Shown here: positions 1 to 9,131 of the stretch, piece after piece
Position numbering within the stretch: position 1 is the first letter of the stretch
How the letters are laid out: each line of letters begins with the position of its first letter
Origin: Pseudomonas sp. KU26590
GTDB taxonomy: Bacteria > Pseudomonadota > Gammaproteobacteria > Pseudomonadales > Pseudomonadaceae
Assembly (NCBI RefSeq): GCF_026153515.1
Contig: NZ_CP110644.1
Coordinates: forward strand, 1,641,501 to 1,705,500
Direction of reading: 5' to 3'
DNA: 64,000 bases
Notes under the pieces: generated by a model
Told to the model about the DNA's origin: nothing
Databases searched by the model: none
Seen by the model: the letters and a program-made list of their open reading frames with translations, nothing else
Translations under genes and position numbers: made by a program

Positions 1-3000
1 CGGTAACGAGGTGCCGGCCATTAGCGTTTCTCGCGCAAGCAGGTCCGGAGAGGGGCCGACACCCGGACCGGGCACCGGCCGGGCAGTGGTCAGCACGGCA
101 TACGGTCGCACCGACTGGCTGGCAATCCGGTGCAGCATCGGGTCAACCAGCTCGTGACCGTGAGGGGCGTAAGTTCGCAGTTCGGTGCCGTTGGGAATGG
201 CCGTGGTGCGCGTCCATGGCAAGTAGTAGCCGTGGCTGCTGACGACCAGCGTGCGCGCCTGGGTGCGGTCCGATGTCCACAGCAGAAACTTGCGTCCGAG
301 CTTCCACACCTGAACCGCTGAGGTACCGAATTCGGCGTTGCCTGCCACGCTCCACGTCTTCATCAGGCCTGCCCCTTTGAAGAATGGCTTGAGCAGCGTC
401 TTGCGTGGGTGGGTCGCCCTGCGCAGCCAGTCGCTAAAGCCACGGACCGGCGGCGCAGCGTGCGCGCGGGTCAGCCCACGGCTCAGCGCTGCGGCGGGCG
501 CGGTGAGTTTGTTGAACGCCTGCAACAGGCGTGGGGTGGCCGGTGCCATGTGCAACAGCCCCAGGGACAGAATGGCGAACAACGCCTGCCGACGTTCTTG
601 CTGACGATCGCCCGGGAGATTCGCCGCTTGGACATTCAACGCAACGCTGGCCGCGCTGGCGGTCAACGCGGCGAGGGAGGCGGCCGGCAACACCAGGGCC
701 ATCGGTGCCAACAGCAGTTGCAGGCGATTGAGGTGTTGAATCCAGACGCCGAGTGCCTGCTCGCGGTCGGTCACGATGCTGTCCTCGGCGTCGTACCGGC
801 TGTTAAGACGCAGGCCCTCACAGATGAATGCCATGGGCGAGCCGGACACTTGATGCTCGCACAGCTGATGCTGCCGGGCCGCATGGGTGTCCGGGTTGTA
901 CAGCGGCTCGGTCCAGGGACGCAGGATCGATACCGGCTCGGCCGGCGCACGAACGCCGCCCCACAGGTCGAGGATGTAGCCGAGCCTGGCGTGAAAGCGG
1001 CGCGGCATGTAGTTGAGCGCGGTCTCGCGCCATGCAGGGTCGGCGGCTGCGGCAGCCAGGTGGTCGATGAGCTGCTGACGATCGCTGAATGGCACGAATG
1101 GCGTGGACTGCCCGGCCTGATAGAGCACGCCGCCTTCGCGATTTTTATGACTCATCATCATCAATCCGACGCAGGGAGGGCAGTCAGCGCTCAGTGGCAG
1201 GCCGTTGCCCGCGTAAAAGCCCACAGCGCTCCAGCGGATGCCTGCTGTCACGGAGCGCGGCATTTCCGGCAGATGACCCCGTTGAACCTGCTCCACGGCA
1301 TCGGTGACCGTCCCGAAACTCTCCACGCAAAGATCACCGCTCTTCAGGGCCAGTAGCGCCTGGCTGACGAACGTCGACCAGAGCGAGCGCTTGATGTCGG
1401 CGCGTTGCTGCTGCCAGAACGGGTCGAGTCGGCGCTGCATGAGCCCGAGAAAGTCGATGCCCTGAATGTACGTCTCGACGCTGGCCGCGCTGATATTCAA
1501 CTCCGCCCCGGGCGACCACGTCCCTTGGCCGCTCGGGTCTGCGTAGACGACCCAGCGACCGCCTTCATCATCGTACCCCTGAGGCTGAAGTGCCCTGAAC
1601 CGGCTCACCAGTGCCTGACTCAGCGTGACGGGCGTTTCATCCGGCGTGACGATGACGTTCGCCGCGGCAATCCGCGGCTGACCCCAAGGCGTCCTCGACG
1701 TGCCGGGCAGGTAGCGAACGAACACCCGCTGCGGGTCTGTGATCAGCGTGTGGGTTTGCTTCAACGGGACCCGATTGAGCCGGGGAGACATCTGCCTGAG
1801 CCACTGACCCATGAGCCGGTTTGCAACCCCGAGGGGCGTAGGGATTCGCGCCAGCAACGGCTCGTGGTGCTGCCAGTGATCGAGGGCGCTGACCAATGCC
1901 ATCGCGGGTTCGATGGGCATCAGTGCTGCATGGTCGTCGTCGATGAGTGCCTCGGGCGATTCAACCGCGTCGCTGCCGGTCAGTCGTGCCGCCCAGAGCC
2001 GTTGCTGGGCCACACGCAGTTGAGTGAACACGTCGTCTGGAGGATCCGCCAGCGTGAGGGTGGTTTGCGCGCCATCGAGTGAGAGATTCAACCGATGCCA
2101 GGCCGATGCGTTGATCGCCTCCAGCACCTTGTCCGCCTTCCAGGGCGCGTCATCGCTGATGTACTCATGGCAGTGAGGCGCGCTGCCCAGCACATGGACA
2201 TAGCAATGCCCCGTGGTGTTGGATCGGACATGGAAGATACCGGGGATGATCTCGCCGTTCAGCGCCAGTCCGCGCACCTCCGAGCGTCCCGATGGCCTGA
2301 GATGCTGCAAGTCCTGAAGGGTTTGCGGAAAACCCTTGAGCCCCAGCACATCGAGTGCCAGCAGATGGCCCTCGTTATCGATGCGCTTGCGCGAATGCAA
2401 ACGGGTCAGGCCCTCGAGAAACGCCAGCTTGGTGAGCATCTCCCATGTGTCACCGTGCTGCTCCCAGAACTGACGCTGCACCTGCTCATATTCCAGCGTC
2501 CATCGGGCTTCGATGAGCAGCTCGAAAAACACCGAGACGGTCAGGGAGGGCGTCGAGGCCGACAGCGGGCGATCAGCCTCGGCGCAGCGTTGAAGGGCGA
2601 GGAGTCCGGGCGGGTTCAGCGTCTCCCGACCCAGCTCGCGCAGCGTCATGCGCCGCTCGAAACGCTCCCGACCGTTGGTTTCCACAGCTGGCTCCAGCGC
2701 GGTGCTCACGCGAAGGTGCAGCTCATCGATGTCGATTGCCGCGCCAAACCTGGCCCGCAACGTCTCCTCCAGCCTCTGGTCCAGATGGCACACGACCGAG
2801 GGCGGAAGCGCCAGATCGATTTGCCAGGCCTTCAGCACCCAGACCGATCCGTACAACAATTCGGCGACCGGGCTGAGCGCGTGGCGCATCAAGCGTTTGT
2901 GGTTGAGCGTGTGAGGTTCGGCGGGCGCGACGGCGGCGTGCTCCAGGGGTTCTGCCGGGCGCACGCGTTCCGCGAACGGCGAAACGCTGAAAGCGCTGCC

Positions 3001-3069
3001 ATGGGGGAGGCTGTCGTTGGAGGTCAGATCAAGGCTGCTCCCGGGAGGGGAGCTGCTGCTGTCGTTCAT
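1..3069 (-). CDS. Dermonecrotic-toxin-like (DUF6543) protein with C-terminal Stv-like domain, partial
   Basis: An uninterrupted frame of 1023 codons runs from an ATG at 3069 to the window edge, so the C-terminus is missing. No signal peptide is seen. The middle, around residues 290-310, reads CYVHVLGSAPHCHEYIS, and the overall character matches the large DUF6543 / dermonecrotic toxin proteins common in Pseudomonas. Around residue 920 onwards the chain changes to LVVSSHGYYLPW, then PNGTELRTYAPHGHELVDP. This resembles the putative-adhesin Stv domain that ends several such proteins, probably as the toxic or adhesive module. A hydrophobic Ala/Leu-rich stretch (about residues 780-810) may contact membranes. 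The role is inferred from family only; no export signal or immunity gene is visible in the window. Confidence 0.72.
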   Translation of the reverse strand, partial: MNDSSSSPPGSSLDLTSNDSLPHGSAFSVSPFAERVRPAEPLEHAAVAPAEPHTLNHKRLMRHALSPVAELLYGSVWVLKAWQIDLALPPSVVCHLDQRLEETLRARFGAAIDIDELHLRVSTALEPAVETNGRERFERRMTLRELGRETLNPPGLLALQRCAEADRPLSASTPSLTVSVFFELLIEARWTLEYEQVQRQFWEQHGDTWEMLTKLAFLEGLTRLHSRKRIDNEGHLLALDVLGLKGFPQTLQDLQHLRPSGRSEVRGLALNGEIIPGIFHVRSNTTGHCYVHVLGSAPHCHEYISDDAPWKADKVLEAINASAWHRLNLSLDGAQTTLTLADPPDDVFTQLRVAQQRLWAARLTGSDAVESPEALIDDDHAALMPIEPAMALVSALDHWQHHEPLLARIPTPLGVANRLMGQWLRQMSPRLNRVPLKQTHTLITDPQRVFVRYLPGTSRTPWGQPRIAAANVIVTPDETPVTLSQALVSRFRALQPQGYDDEGGRWVVYADPSGQGTWSPGAELNISAASVETYIQGIDFLGLMQRRLDPFWQQQRADIKRSLWSTFVSQALLALKSGDLCVESFGTVTDAVEQVQRGHLPEMPRSVTAGIRWSAVGFYAGNGLPLSADCPPCVGLMMMSHKNREGGVLYQAGQSTPFVPFSDRQQLIDHLAAAAADPAWRETALNYMPRRFHARLGYILDLWGGVRAPAEPVSILRPWTEPLYNPDTHAARQHQLCEHQVSGSPMAFICEGLRLNSRYDAEDSIVTDREQALGVWIQHLNRLQLLLAPMALVLPAASLAALTASAASVALNVQAANLPGDRQQERRQALFAILSLGLLHMAPATPRLLQAFNKLTAPAAALSRGLTRAHAAPPVRGFSDWLRRATHPRKTLLKPFFKGAGLMKTWSVAGNAEFGTSAVQVWKLGRKFLLWTSDRTQARTLVVSSHGYYLPWTRTTAIPNGTELRTYAPHGHELVDPMLHRIASQSVRPYAVLTTARPVPGPGVGPSPDLLARETLMAGTSLP

Positions 3070-3211
3070 GGAAAATCGCGCCACGTGGAAAGGTGCCCAC
3101 TATGGCGCGATGCCGGGTTGCAATGGCGGTATCTATGTATTGCGTATGCCACCGTGTTTTAGGCCTGGGGGGAGGCTGCAAGCGGTGAGCCGCAAGCGGC
3201 AACAGTGCCAG

Positions 3212-6200
3212 TCAGCCAACGTCTAGCACCACCACCCGTTGCCCGGCGCGCACCGCTGAGCCGGGTTGCACGCGGACGTCGCTGACCACACCGGCGTGGG
3301 GCGCCAGCAGCGGAATCTCCATCTTCATCGACTCCAGGATCACCAGGGTTTCGCCTGCTTCGACGTGCTGACCGACGCTGACCTGCACCTGCCATAGATT
3401 GCCGGCAATGTGGCTGTCGATGCTGGTCTGCCCGTCTTGCAGCGGGGCTTCTTCGGTGGATTCGGCCACCGCTTCGTCGCTTTCAAACGAGGCCTGGCCG
3501 TTGGCAATCCAGCGCTCGCGTTCGGCGTTGAAGGCGTTCTGCTGCTGACTGCGGAATGCCGCGATGCTCTGCGCTTCATCGGCGAGAAAGGCCTGATAGT
3601 CCGTCAGATTGAGCGTGCTGTGCTCGATCTGCAGCGGGTATCGTCCGAGGGGGAAATCCCGGCGAATGGTCAGCAGCTCGGCGGCGCTGACCGGATAAAA
3701 ACGGATCTGGTCGAAAAACCGCAGCAGCCACGGTTTGCCATCAAACGCAGCCACGGCGCGGTAGCGGTTCCACATCTGCAGCGTGCGGCCCACGAACTGA
3801 TAACCGCCGGGGCCTTCCATGCCGTAGACGCACATGTACGCGCCGCCGATGCCGACGCAGTTCTCAGCGGTCCAGGTGCGCGCCGGGTTGTATTTGGTGG
3901 TGACCAGCCGGTGTCGGGGATCCAGCGGCGTGGCGACCGGCGCACCGAGGTAGACATCGCCCAGCCCCATCACCAGGTAGCTGGCGTCGAAAACGGTGCG
4001 GTGCACTTCGTCGAGGTTCGGCAGGTCGTTGATGCGGCGGATGAATTCCAGATTGCTCGGGCACCAGGGCGCGTCCTTGCGCACGGTGGTCATGTATTTG
4101 TCGATGGCCAGTTGGCAGGCCGGATCGTCCCAGGACAGGGGCAGATGGACGATGCGCGAAGGCACCTCCAGGTTCTTGCTGGCGCAGACGGCGTCCCACT
4201 CCCCGGCGACCACATCGAGCAGGGTGTTCAACGGCAGTTGCTCAGGCTGGTAATGCACCTGCAGCGAACGAATGCCGGGTGTCAGGTCAATTACGCCGGT
4301 GAGCTGCTTGCTTTCCAGCGCCTGCATCAGCGCATGGCCGCGGAAGCGCAGCACCAGGTCCAGTTCCGGCGCGCCGATCTCCAGCAACAGATGGGTGTCG
4401 CCAGAAAGCCGGGCGACGAGGCGGGTGTCGTCCTTGCCGATGTCGAGCACCACCGGCGATGTCAACGCTAGACCCTGCAGGAGCGCGCTTGCCCGCGAAT
4501 GCAATGGCTCAGGCGCAAGACATTCATCGGATGTACCTTCTTCTTCGCGGGCAAGCGCGCTCCTACAAAACGCCTCTCGGGCTGCTTCGACACTCACCGG
4601 ATAAAACCGCACCTTATCCCCGGCCTTGAGCTGCCCCAGCTGCCACAGATCCGCCTCGATGATCGTCACCGGGCAGACAAACCCGCCCAGGCTTGGCCCG
4701 TCCGGCCCGAGGATCACCGGCATGTCCCCGGTGAAATCCACCGCGCCGATGGCGTACGGATTGTCATGAATGTTCGACGGGTGCAGGCCCGCTTCGCCGC
4801 CGTCGGCGCGCACCCATTCCGGCTTCGGCCCGATCAGGCGAACGCCGGTGCGGCTGGAGTTGAAATGCACCTCCCAATCAGTGGCGAAGAAGGTCTCGAT
4901 ATAGCGCTCGGTGAAGTATTCCGGGGCGCCGTGGGGGCCGTAGATCACCCGAATGTCTCGCACTGCCGGCAGCTCAGCGATCTGCGCTGGCGCCAACTGT
5001 TCCCCTGCGCTGCGATCAACCAGCGGCGCGACATGTAACACGTCCCCCGCACGCAACGCCCGTCCGCCGTGGCCGCCAAACTGGCCCAGGGTGAACGTGC
5101 TCTTGCTGCCCAGATAATCCGGCACGTCCAGCCCGCCCCGCACGCACAGATAACCGCGCGCACCGGCGCCCGCGATCGTGCCGAGCACCAACGTCGATCC
5201 TGCAGACACGAGCAACGATTGATTCATCGGCTGCGCGTCGCCATCCAGCGTCAGCGGAATGACCGCGCCCGTCACGGCAATCACAGCATCGGTGTTGAAG
5301 CGCAGCGTCGGCCCGGTCATGGTGATTTCCAGCGCGGCGCAGCCTTCAGCGTTACCCACCAGACCATTGCCCAGGCGCAACGAACGGCTGTCCATCGGCC
5401 CGGACGGCGGCACGCCCACCGCCCAATACCCCAGACGCGCCGGGTAATCCTGAACGCTGGTCTGGGTGCCGCCGCTCAGCACCTCGAATGTGTCGGCGCG
5501 ATAGCTCAGCCCTTCAAGGCACCGGGTCCATGGCTGACCGCTGGCAAAGGGCACGTCCGCGATGATCTGCCGCAAGTAGTCGCGATTGGTCTCGATGCCG
5601 TAAAGCCGGGTTTCGCTCAGGGCCATGGCCAGACCGTCGCTGGCCGACGCCCTGTCCGGTGCCCAACTGATGACCTTGGCGATCATCGGGTCGAAGAACG
5701 GCGGAATCTCACACCCGGCCTCGACCCACGTGTCGATGCGCAGGTGTTTACCGTCGGCGGCGGGGAAGTGCACCGAGGTCAGCAAGCCCGGGCTCGGCTG
5801 GAAATCCCGGCCCGGGTCTTCGGCGTACAAACGCGCCTGGATCGCATGGCCGACAGGCTGTAAACCCGCGCGCAATTCAACGAGCGGCGGCAGATCGCCG
5901 GCCGCAAGCTGAATCATCCAGCTCACCAGGTCCACGCCCCAGACCTGCTCGGTCACGCCGTGCTCGACCTGCAAGCGAGTGTTCACTTCCAGAAAGTAGA
6001 AGCGCTGATCGTCGCTGTCGAAGACGAACTCCACGGTGCCGGCGCTGCGGTAGTTAACCGCTTTCGCCAGCTTGATTGCCGCAGCGCACAGCTCATCGGC
6101 CATGCCGGCGGGCAGGTTCGGCGCTGGGGTTTCTTCGAGGACTTTCTGATTGCGACGCTGCACCGAACAGTCGCGCACGCCCAAGGCGATCACCTCGCCA

Positions 6201-6850
6201 TAACCATCGCCGAACACCTGAACCTCAAGATGGCGGGCGCGCTGGATGTACTTTTCGATGAACACGCCGGCGTCGCTGAAGTTGTTCTGGCCCAGTCGTT
6301 TGACGGCCTCGAACGACTCGCTCAATTCGCTGGCGCTGCGGCACACGCGCATGCCGATGCCGCCGCCGCCCGCCGTGCTTTTCAGCATGACCGGGTAGCC
6401 AATGGATTCTGCAGCGGTCAAGGCGTCTTCAAGGCTGTCCAGCAGTTCGGTGCCTTCGAGCATCGGCACGCCATGCTGTTTGGCCAGCGCGCGGGCGGTG
6501 TGCTTGAGGCCGAAGACCCGCAGATGCTCAGGCGTCGGGCCGACGAAGGCGATGCCGGCGTCTTCACAGGCTTGGGCGAACGCGGCGTTCTCCGACAAGA
6601 AGCCGTAACCCGGATGGATTGCTTTGGCGCCGGTGGCTTTGGCGATAGCCAGAATCTTGTCCACCGCCAGGTACGTACCGGCTGCGCCACCTTCGCCCAG
6701 GCTGTGGGCTTCATCGGCTTGCAGAATGTGCAGGCTGGCAGCGTCCGCTTCGGCGTACACCGCGACACCGCCGACCTGCAGGTCGCGAAGGGTACGCAGG
6801 ATGCGGCAGGCAATGGCGCCGCGGTTGGCAATCAGCAGTTTGTCGAACAT
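3212..6850 (-). CDS. uca: Biotin-dependent urea/guanidine carboxylase
   Basis: This 1212-residue multidomain enzyme has a biotin carboxylase domain (residues 1-450, MFDKLLIANRG, ATP-grasp loop STAGGGGIGM), a KipA-type carboxyltransferase domain (about 475-760), a KipI-type domain (about 800-1010) and a biotinyl domain with the lysine in ESMKMEI (Lys1176). The family is annotated as urea carboxylase (EC 6.3.4.6). Homologues next to DUF1989 genes and guanidine-I riboswitches act on guanidine, giving carboxyguanidine. It is the last gene of the transporter-DUF1989 operon. Residues about 762-792, in the linker between the two carboxyltransferase domains, are encoded by an inserted REPIN (4476-4567). 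The reading frame stays open, so the protein is probably still made. No allophanate hydrolase gene follows. Confidence 0.93.
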   Translation of the reverse strand: MFDKLLIANRGAIACRILRTLRDLQVGGVAVYAEADAASLHILQADEAHSLGEGGAAGTYLAVDKILAIAKATGAKAIHPGYGFLSENAAFAQACEDAGIAFVGPTPEHLRVFGLKHTARALAKQHGVPMLEGTELLDSLEDALTAAESIGYPVMLKSTAGGGGIGMRVCRSASELSESFEAVKRLGQNNFSDAGVFIEKYIQRARHLEVQVFGDGYGEVIALGVRDCSVQRRNQKVLEETPAPNLPAGMADELCAAAIKLAKAVNYRSAGTVEFVFDSDDQRFYFLEVNTRLQVEHGVTEQVWGVDLVSWMIQLAAGDLPPLVELRAGLQPVGHAIQARLYAEDPGRDFQPSPGLLTSVHFPAADGKHLRIDTWVEAGCEIPPFFDPMIAKVISWAPDRASASDGLAMALSETRLYGIETNRDYLRQIIADVPFASGQPWTRCLEGLSYRADTFEVLSGGTQTSVQDYPARLGYWAVGVPPSGPMDSRSLRLGNGLVGNAEGCAALEITMTGPTLRFNTDAVIAVTGAVIPLTLDGDAQPMNQSLLVSAGSTLVLGTIAGAGARGYLCVRGGLDVPDYLGSKSTFTLGQFGGHGGRALRAGDVLHVAPLVDRSAGEQLAPAQIAELPAVRDIRVIYGPHGAPEYFTERYIETFFATDWEVHFNSSRTGVRLIGPKPEWVRADGGEAGLHPSNIHDNPYAIGAVDFTGDMPVILGPDGPSLGGFVCPVTIIEADLWQLGQLKAGDKVRFYPVSVEAAREAFCRSALAREEEGTSDECLAPEPLHSRASALLQGLALTSPVVLDIGKDDTRLVARLSGDTHLLLEIGAPELDLVLRFRGHALMQALESKQLTGVIDLTPGIRSLQVHYQPEQLPLNTLLDVVAGEWDAVCASKNLEVPSRIVHLPLSWDDPACQLAIDKYMTTVRKDAPWCPSNLEFIRRINDLPNLDEVHRTVFDASYLVMGLGDVYLGAPVATPLDPRHRLVTTKYNPARTWTAENCVGIGGAYMCVYGMEGPGGYQFVGRTLQMWNRYRAVAAFDGKPWLLRFFDQIRFYPVSAAELLTIRRDFPLGRYPLQIEHSTLNLTDYQAFLADEAQSIAAFRSQQQNAFNAERERWIANGQASFESDEAVAESTEEAPLQDGQTSIDSHIAGNLWQVQVSVGQHVEAGETLVILESMKMEIPLLAPHAGVVSDVRVQPGSAVRAGQRVVVLDVG
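4476..4567. repeat. REPIN (type GCGCGCTTGCCCGCG) inside the carboxylase gene
   Basis: Two inverted REP arms, TGCAGGAGCGCGCTTGCCCG on the left and its complement ending CGCGCTCCTACA on the right, flank about 45 bp of loop. The same REPIN type recurs between genes at 36469 and 55100. This copy is within an open reading frame and is translated as a linker peptide containing CRSALARE and SRASALLQ, the usual translations of such palindromes. Confidence 0.9.
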
Positions 6851-6950
6851 GGCATAGACCCCGGGGACCGATAGCGATCAACCCCACACTGGGTAGCGGG
6901 CCGTCCCGCTGTGGTACGCGTTGCACGAAGGCCGTCCCTCGCGCCGAAGC

Positions 6951-6982
6951 CTTGAAGTCTTGAAGTCTTGAAGCCTTGAAAT
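6951..6982. repeat. Four tandem copies of an 8-bp unit
   Basis: CTTGAAGT, CTTGAAGT, CTTGAAGC and CTTGAAAT follow one another without spacers in the 144-bp gap between the DUF1989 gene and the carboxylase gene. No hairpin is formed. It is a short microsatellite-like tract with no evident role. Confidence 0.75.
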
Positions 6983-6994
6983 CGTGGTCAGCGG

Positions 6995-7618
6995 TCAGTC
7001 CCAGACGAGCAGTTCAGCCGGGGTCGGGTTGTAGCCGTTGCACGGGTTGTTCAGCTGCGGGCAATTGGAAATCAGCACGATCACGTCCATTTCGGCGCGC
7101 AGTTCGACGTACTTGCCGGCACCGGAAATGCCGTCCTCGAACGTCAGGCCGCCGTCGGCTGTGACCGGCACGTTCATGAAGAAGTTGATGTTCGGGCTGA
7201 TGTCGCGCTTGCCCAGCCGGCCGTCATGGATGCAGGCGCGCAGGTAGCTGTCGCGGCAACTGTGCATGTGTTTTTTATCCAGCGCGTAACGCACGGTATT
7301 GCTCTCTTGGGCGCAGGCGCCGCCGAGGGTGTCGTGGCGTCCGCAGGTGTCTTCGACGATGGTCAGCATCGGCTTGCCCAGGTTCGAATACAGGACGCTG
7401 CCCTTGCTCAGGTAAACGTTGTTTTGTCGGCGCAACGTGCGTTGCACGTCATAGCGTTCGCGGGGGTTGGCGAGGCTGTAGAACAGCGTGTCTACCGCCT
7501 GATTGCCTTCGAGATCGAGCAGGCGCAGGGTTTGCCCGGCCTTGAGCTCGGTAAGGGAGGGCTCGCCTGCCGGGATATGGGTGATGGACACGGGGGCAGA
7601 GGTCATGGTGCTGGTCAT
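6995..7618 (-). CDS. DUF1989 protein, urea-carboxylase-associated (carboxyguanidine deiminase subunit)
   Basis: This 207-residue cytoplasmic protein is of the DUF1989 / urea amidolyase-associated family (UAAP2-like by size and position). Conserved features are [20 protein letters not shown] near the N-terminus, the cysteine-bearing [17 protein letters not shown] and [10 protein letters not shown]. Paralogous DUF1989 pairs beside the carboxylase have been shown in other bacteria to form carboxyguanidine deiminase (CgdAB), which releases ammonia and yields allophanate. It lies 10 bp after its paralogue and upstream of the carboxylase, and a GAGG ribosome site precedes the ATG. Which subunit name (CgdA or CgdB) applies is not decided here. 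Confidence 0.88.
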   Translation of the reverse strand: MTSTMTSAPVSITHIPAGEPSLTELKAGQTLRLLDLEGNQAVDTLFYSLANPRERYDVQRTLRRQNNVYLSKGSVLYSNLGKPMLTIVEDTCGRHDTLGGACAQESNTVRYALDKKHMHSCRDSYLRACIHDGRLGKRDISPNINFFMNVPVTADGGLTFEDGISGAGKYVELRAEMDVIVLISNCPQLNNPCNGYNPTPAELLVWD

Positions 7619-7628
7619 ACTGGCCTCC

Positions 7629-8354
7629 TCAGGCGAACAGTCGATCGGTGTTGATGAAGCCGCGCACGTTTTCTTCGCGGGACGTGCGGCAGTGTTCGGC
7701 GACGCTGGGGTCGGCCTTCATCCAGCTCAACTGGACCGGCTGCGGCGCGTACTCGGGGTTGGGGTCCATCGGGTGTTGCAGGGCGGTCATGACCACCAGC
7801 GTGTCCATCGGCGCGTACAACTCGATGCTGTCGCCCGCTTTGGAATTGCCCGGGACGAAAGCCAGCGTGCCGTGAGCATCGACGTTGACGCGGCTGAACA
7901 GATTCAGCGTCATCAACAGGTCGGACAAACCCAGGCCCCACTTGCCCATTTCCACCAGCAAGTTGTCGGCGCCATTTCGGAAGAAGCCGTTGCGCAGTTC
8001 CTGATAGCGGCCCTGGCCGTATTTCTCGGTGACCTCTTCGGCGCACAGCACGCCGCCGATGCTGTCGCTCCAGCCGCAGGTGTCGGCGGTGATCGCCGCC
8101 AGTACGCGGCCCATGTCCGAGTACAGGCAGTGACCAGTGGTGAGCTTGGCGGTGTGTTGGCACTTGAGGCTGTCGGGCAGGTTCAGGCGCTCGGTTTTTT
8201 CGTGGGCGTTGAACAGCGTCAGGCTGACGTTGGCGTTGCCGTTCAGATCGGTCAGGCGCAGCAGTTCGCCACGTTTGAGCACGAACGACAGGTGGCCGCC
8301 GCCGGGCAGCAGCTCTTCGGCGAACACGGGAAACAGCGTGGTTGAATCAGTCAT
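7629..8354 (-). CDS. DUF1989 protein, urea-carboxylase-associated (carboxyguanidine deiminase subunit)
   Basis: This 241-residue DUF1989 protein is UAAP1-like and is the larger partner of the next gene. It shares the family pattern [32 protein letters not shown] and LNLFSRVNV. The two paralogues are expected to form a heteromeric carboxyguanidine deiminase acting after the carboxylase. The start is set at the ATG at 8354, which has AAGGA eight bases upstream; an in-frame TTG at 8360 is less likely. It sits directly downstream of the ABC transporter ATPase gene, with a 12-bp gap. Confidence 0.88.
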   Translation of the reverse strand: MTDSTTLFPVFAEELLPGGGHLSFVLKRGELLRLTDLNGNANVSLTLFNAHEKTERLNLPDSLKCQHTAKLTTGHCLYSDMGRVLAAITADTCGWSDSIGGVLCAEEVTEKYGQGRYQELRNGFFRNGADNLLVEMGKWGLGLSDLLMTLNLFSRVNVDAHGTLAFVPGNSKAGDSIELYAPMDTLVVMTALQHPMDPNPEYAPQPVQLSWMKADPSVAEHCRTSREENVRGFINTDRLFA

Positions 8355-8366
8355 GGGCAATGTCCT

Positions 8367-9131
8367 TCAAGCCGTTTTCAGCGAATCAAGCGCCACGCGG
8401 GCGGCGCGACGATCGCTGTTCAGGGGAATGTCGTAAGTGATGCGCGCGCCATAGGCGCCGGGGGCGTGGGGGTCGATGCGGACCTTGTCGAACACCAGCA
8501 GTCGGGTGCCGAGGTTGAAACCTTCGGACAGGTCATGGGTGACCATGAACACCGTCAGTTTCGTCTCCCGCCACAGTTCCAGCAGCAGCGCGTGCATGTC
8601 CTTGCGGATGCCGGGGTCGAGGGCGCCGAACGGCTCGTCGAGCAGCAGAACCCGAGGCTTCATGATCAGCGCCTGGGCAATGGCCAGACGCTGCTGCATG
8701 CCGCCCGACAACTGCGTCGGGTACTTGTCCAGCGCGTGATCGAGGCCGACCTTGTGCAACAGCGCCGCCGCTTGCTCGCGGGCATCCCGCTTGGCGGCGC
8801 CGAACAGGCGCCCGAGCAACGCCGAGCGCGGCAACTCCAGGCCCAGGGCAACGTTGTCCAACACTGACAGGTGCGGGAACACCGAATAACGCTGAAACAC
8901 CACGCCCCGGGTTGAATCCGGTTCCTTCGCCAGCGGTTGGCCGTCCAGCAAAATCGTGCCTTTGCTGGCGACTTCCTGGCCCAGCAGCAGGCGCAGGAAC
9001 GTCGATTTGCCGCAGCCCGACGCGCCCACCAGCGTGCAGAACTCGCCTTCGGCGATGCTCAGGTTCAGGCCTTCGAGCACCACCTGATCGCCGTATTGCT
9101 GCCAGACGTTTTTGACCGAAATAAAGCTCAT
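8367..9131 (-). CDS. ABC transporter ATP-binding protein (guanidine uptake)
   Basis: This 254-residue ATPase is of the nitrate/sulfonate/taurine type. It has Walker A GASGCGKST, the ABC signature LSGGMQQRLAIAQAL, Walker B VLLLDEPFGALD and the switch histidine in VTHDLSEG. A longer frame continues upstream to 9329, but the ATG at 9131 overlaps the permease stop by four bases and begins exactly at the family N-terminus (MSFISVKNVWQQYG). With the permease and binding protein it forms a complete importer. Placement behind a guanidine-I riboswitch points to guanidine or a close relative as cargo. Older annotations call such systems urea or taurine transporters. Confidence 0.92.
   Translation of the reverse strand: MSFISVKNVWQQYGDQVVLEGLNLSIAEGEFCTLVGASGCGKSTFLRLLLGQEVASKGTILLDGQPLAKEPDSTRGVVFQRYSVFPHLSVLDNVALGLELPRSALLGRLFGAAKRDAREQAAALLHKVGLDHALDKYPTQLSGGMQQRLAIAQALIMKPRVLLLDEPFGALDPGIRKDMHALLLELWRETKLTVFMVTHDLSEGFNLGTRLLVFDKVRIDPHAPGAYGARITYDIPLNSDRRAARVALDSLKTA

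Noticed and set aside
409..3162. Long plus-strand open frames opposite the toxin gene
   Set aside because: They are antisense to a single continuous minus-strand frame of 1023 codons and lack recognisable domains; high GC produces such shadows.
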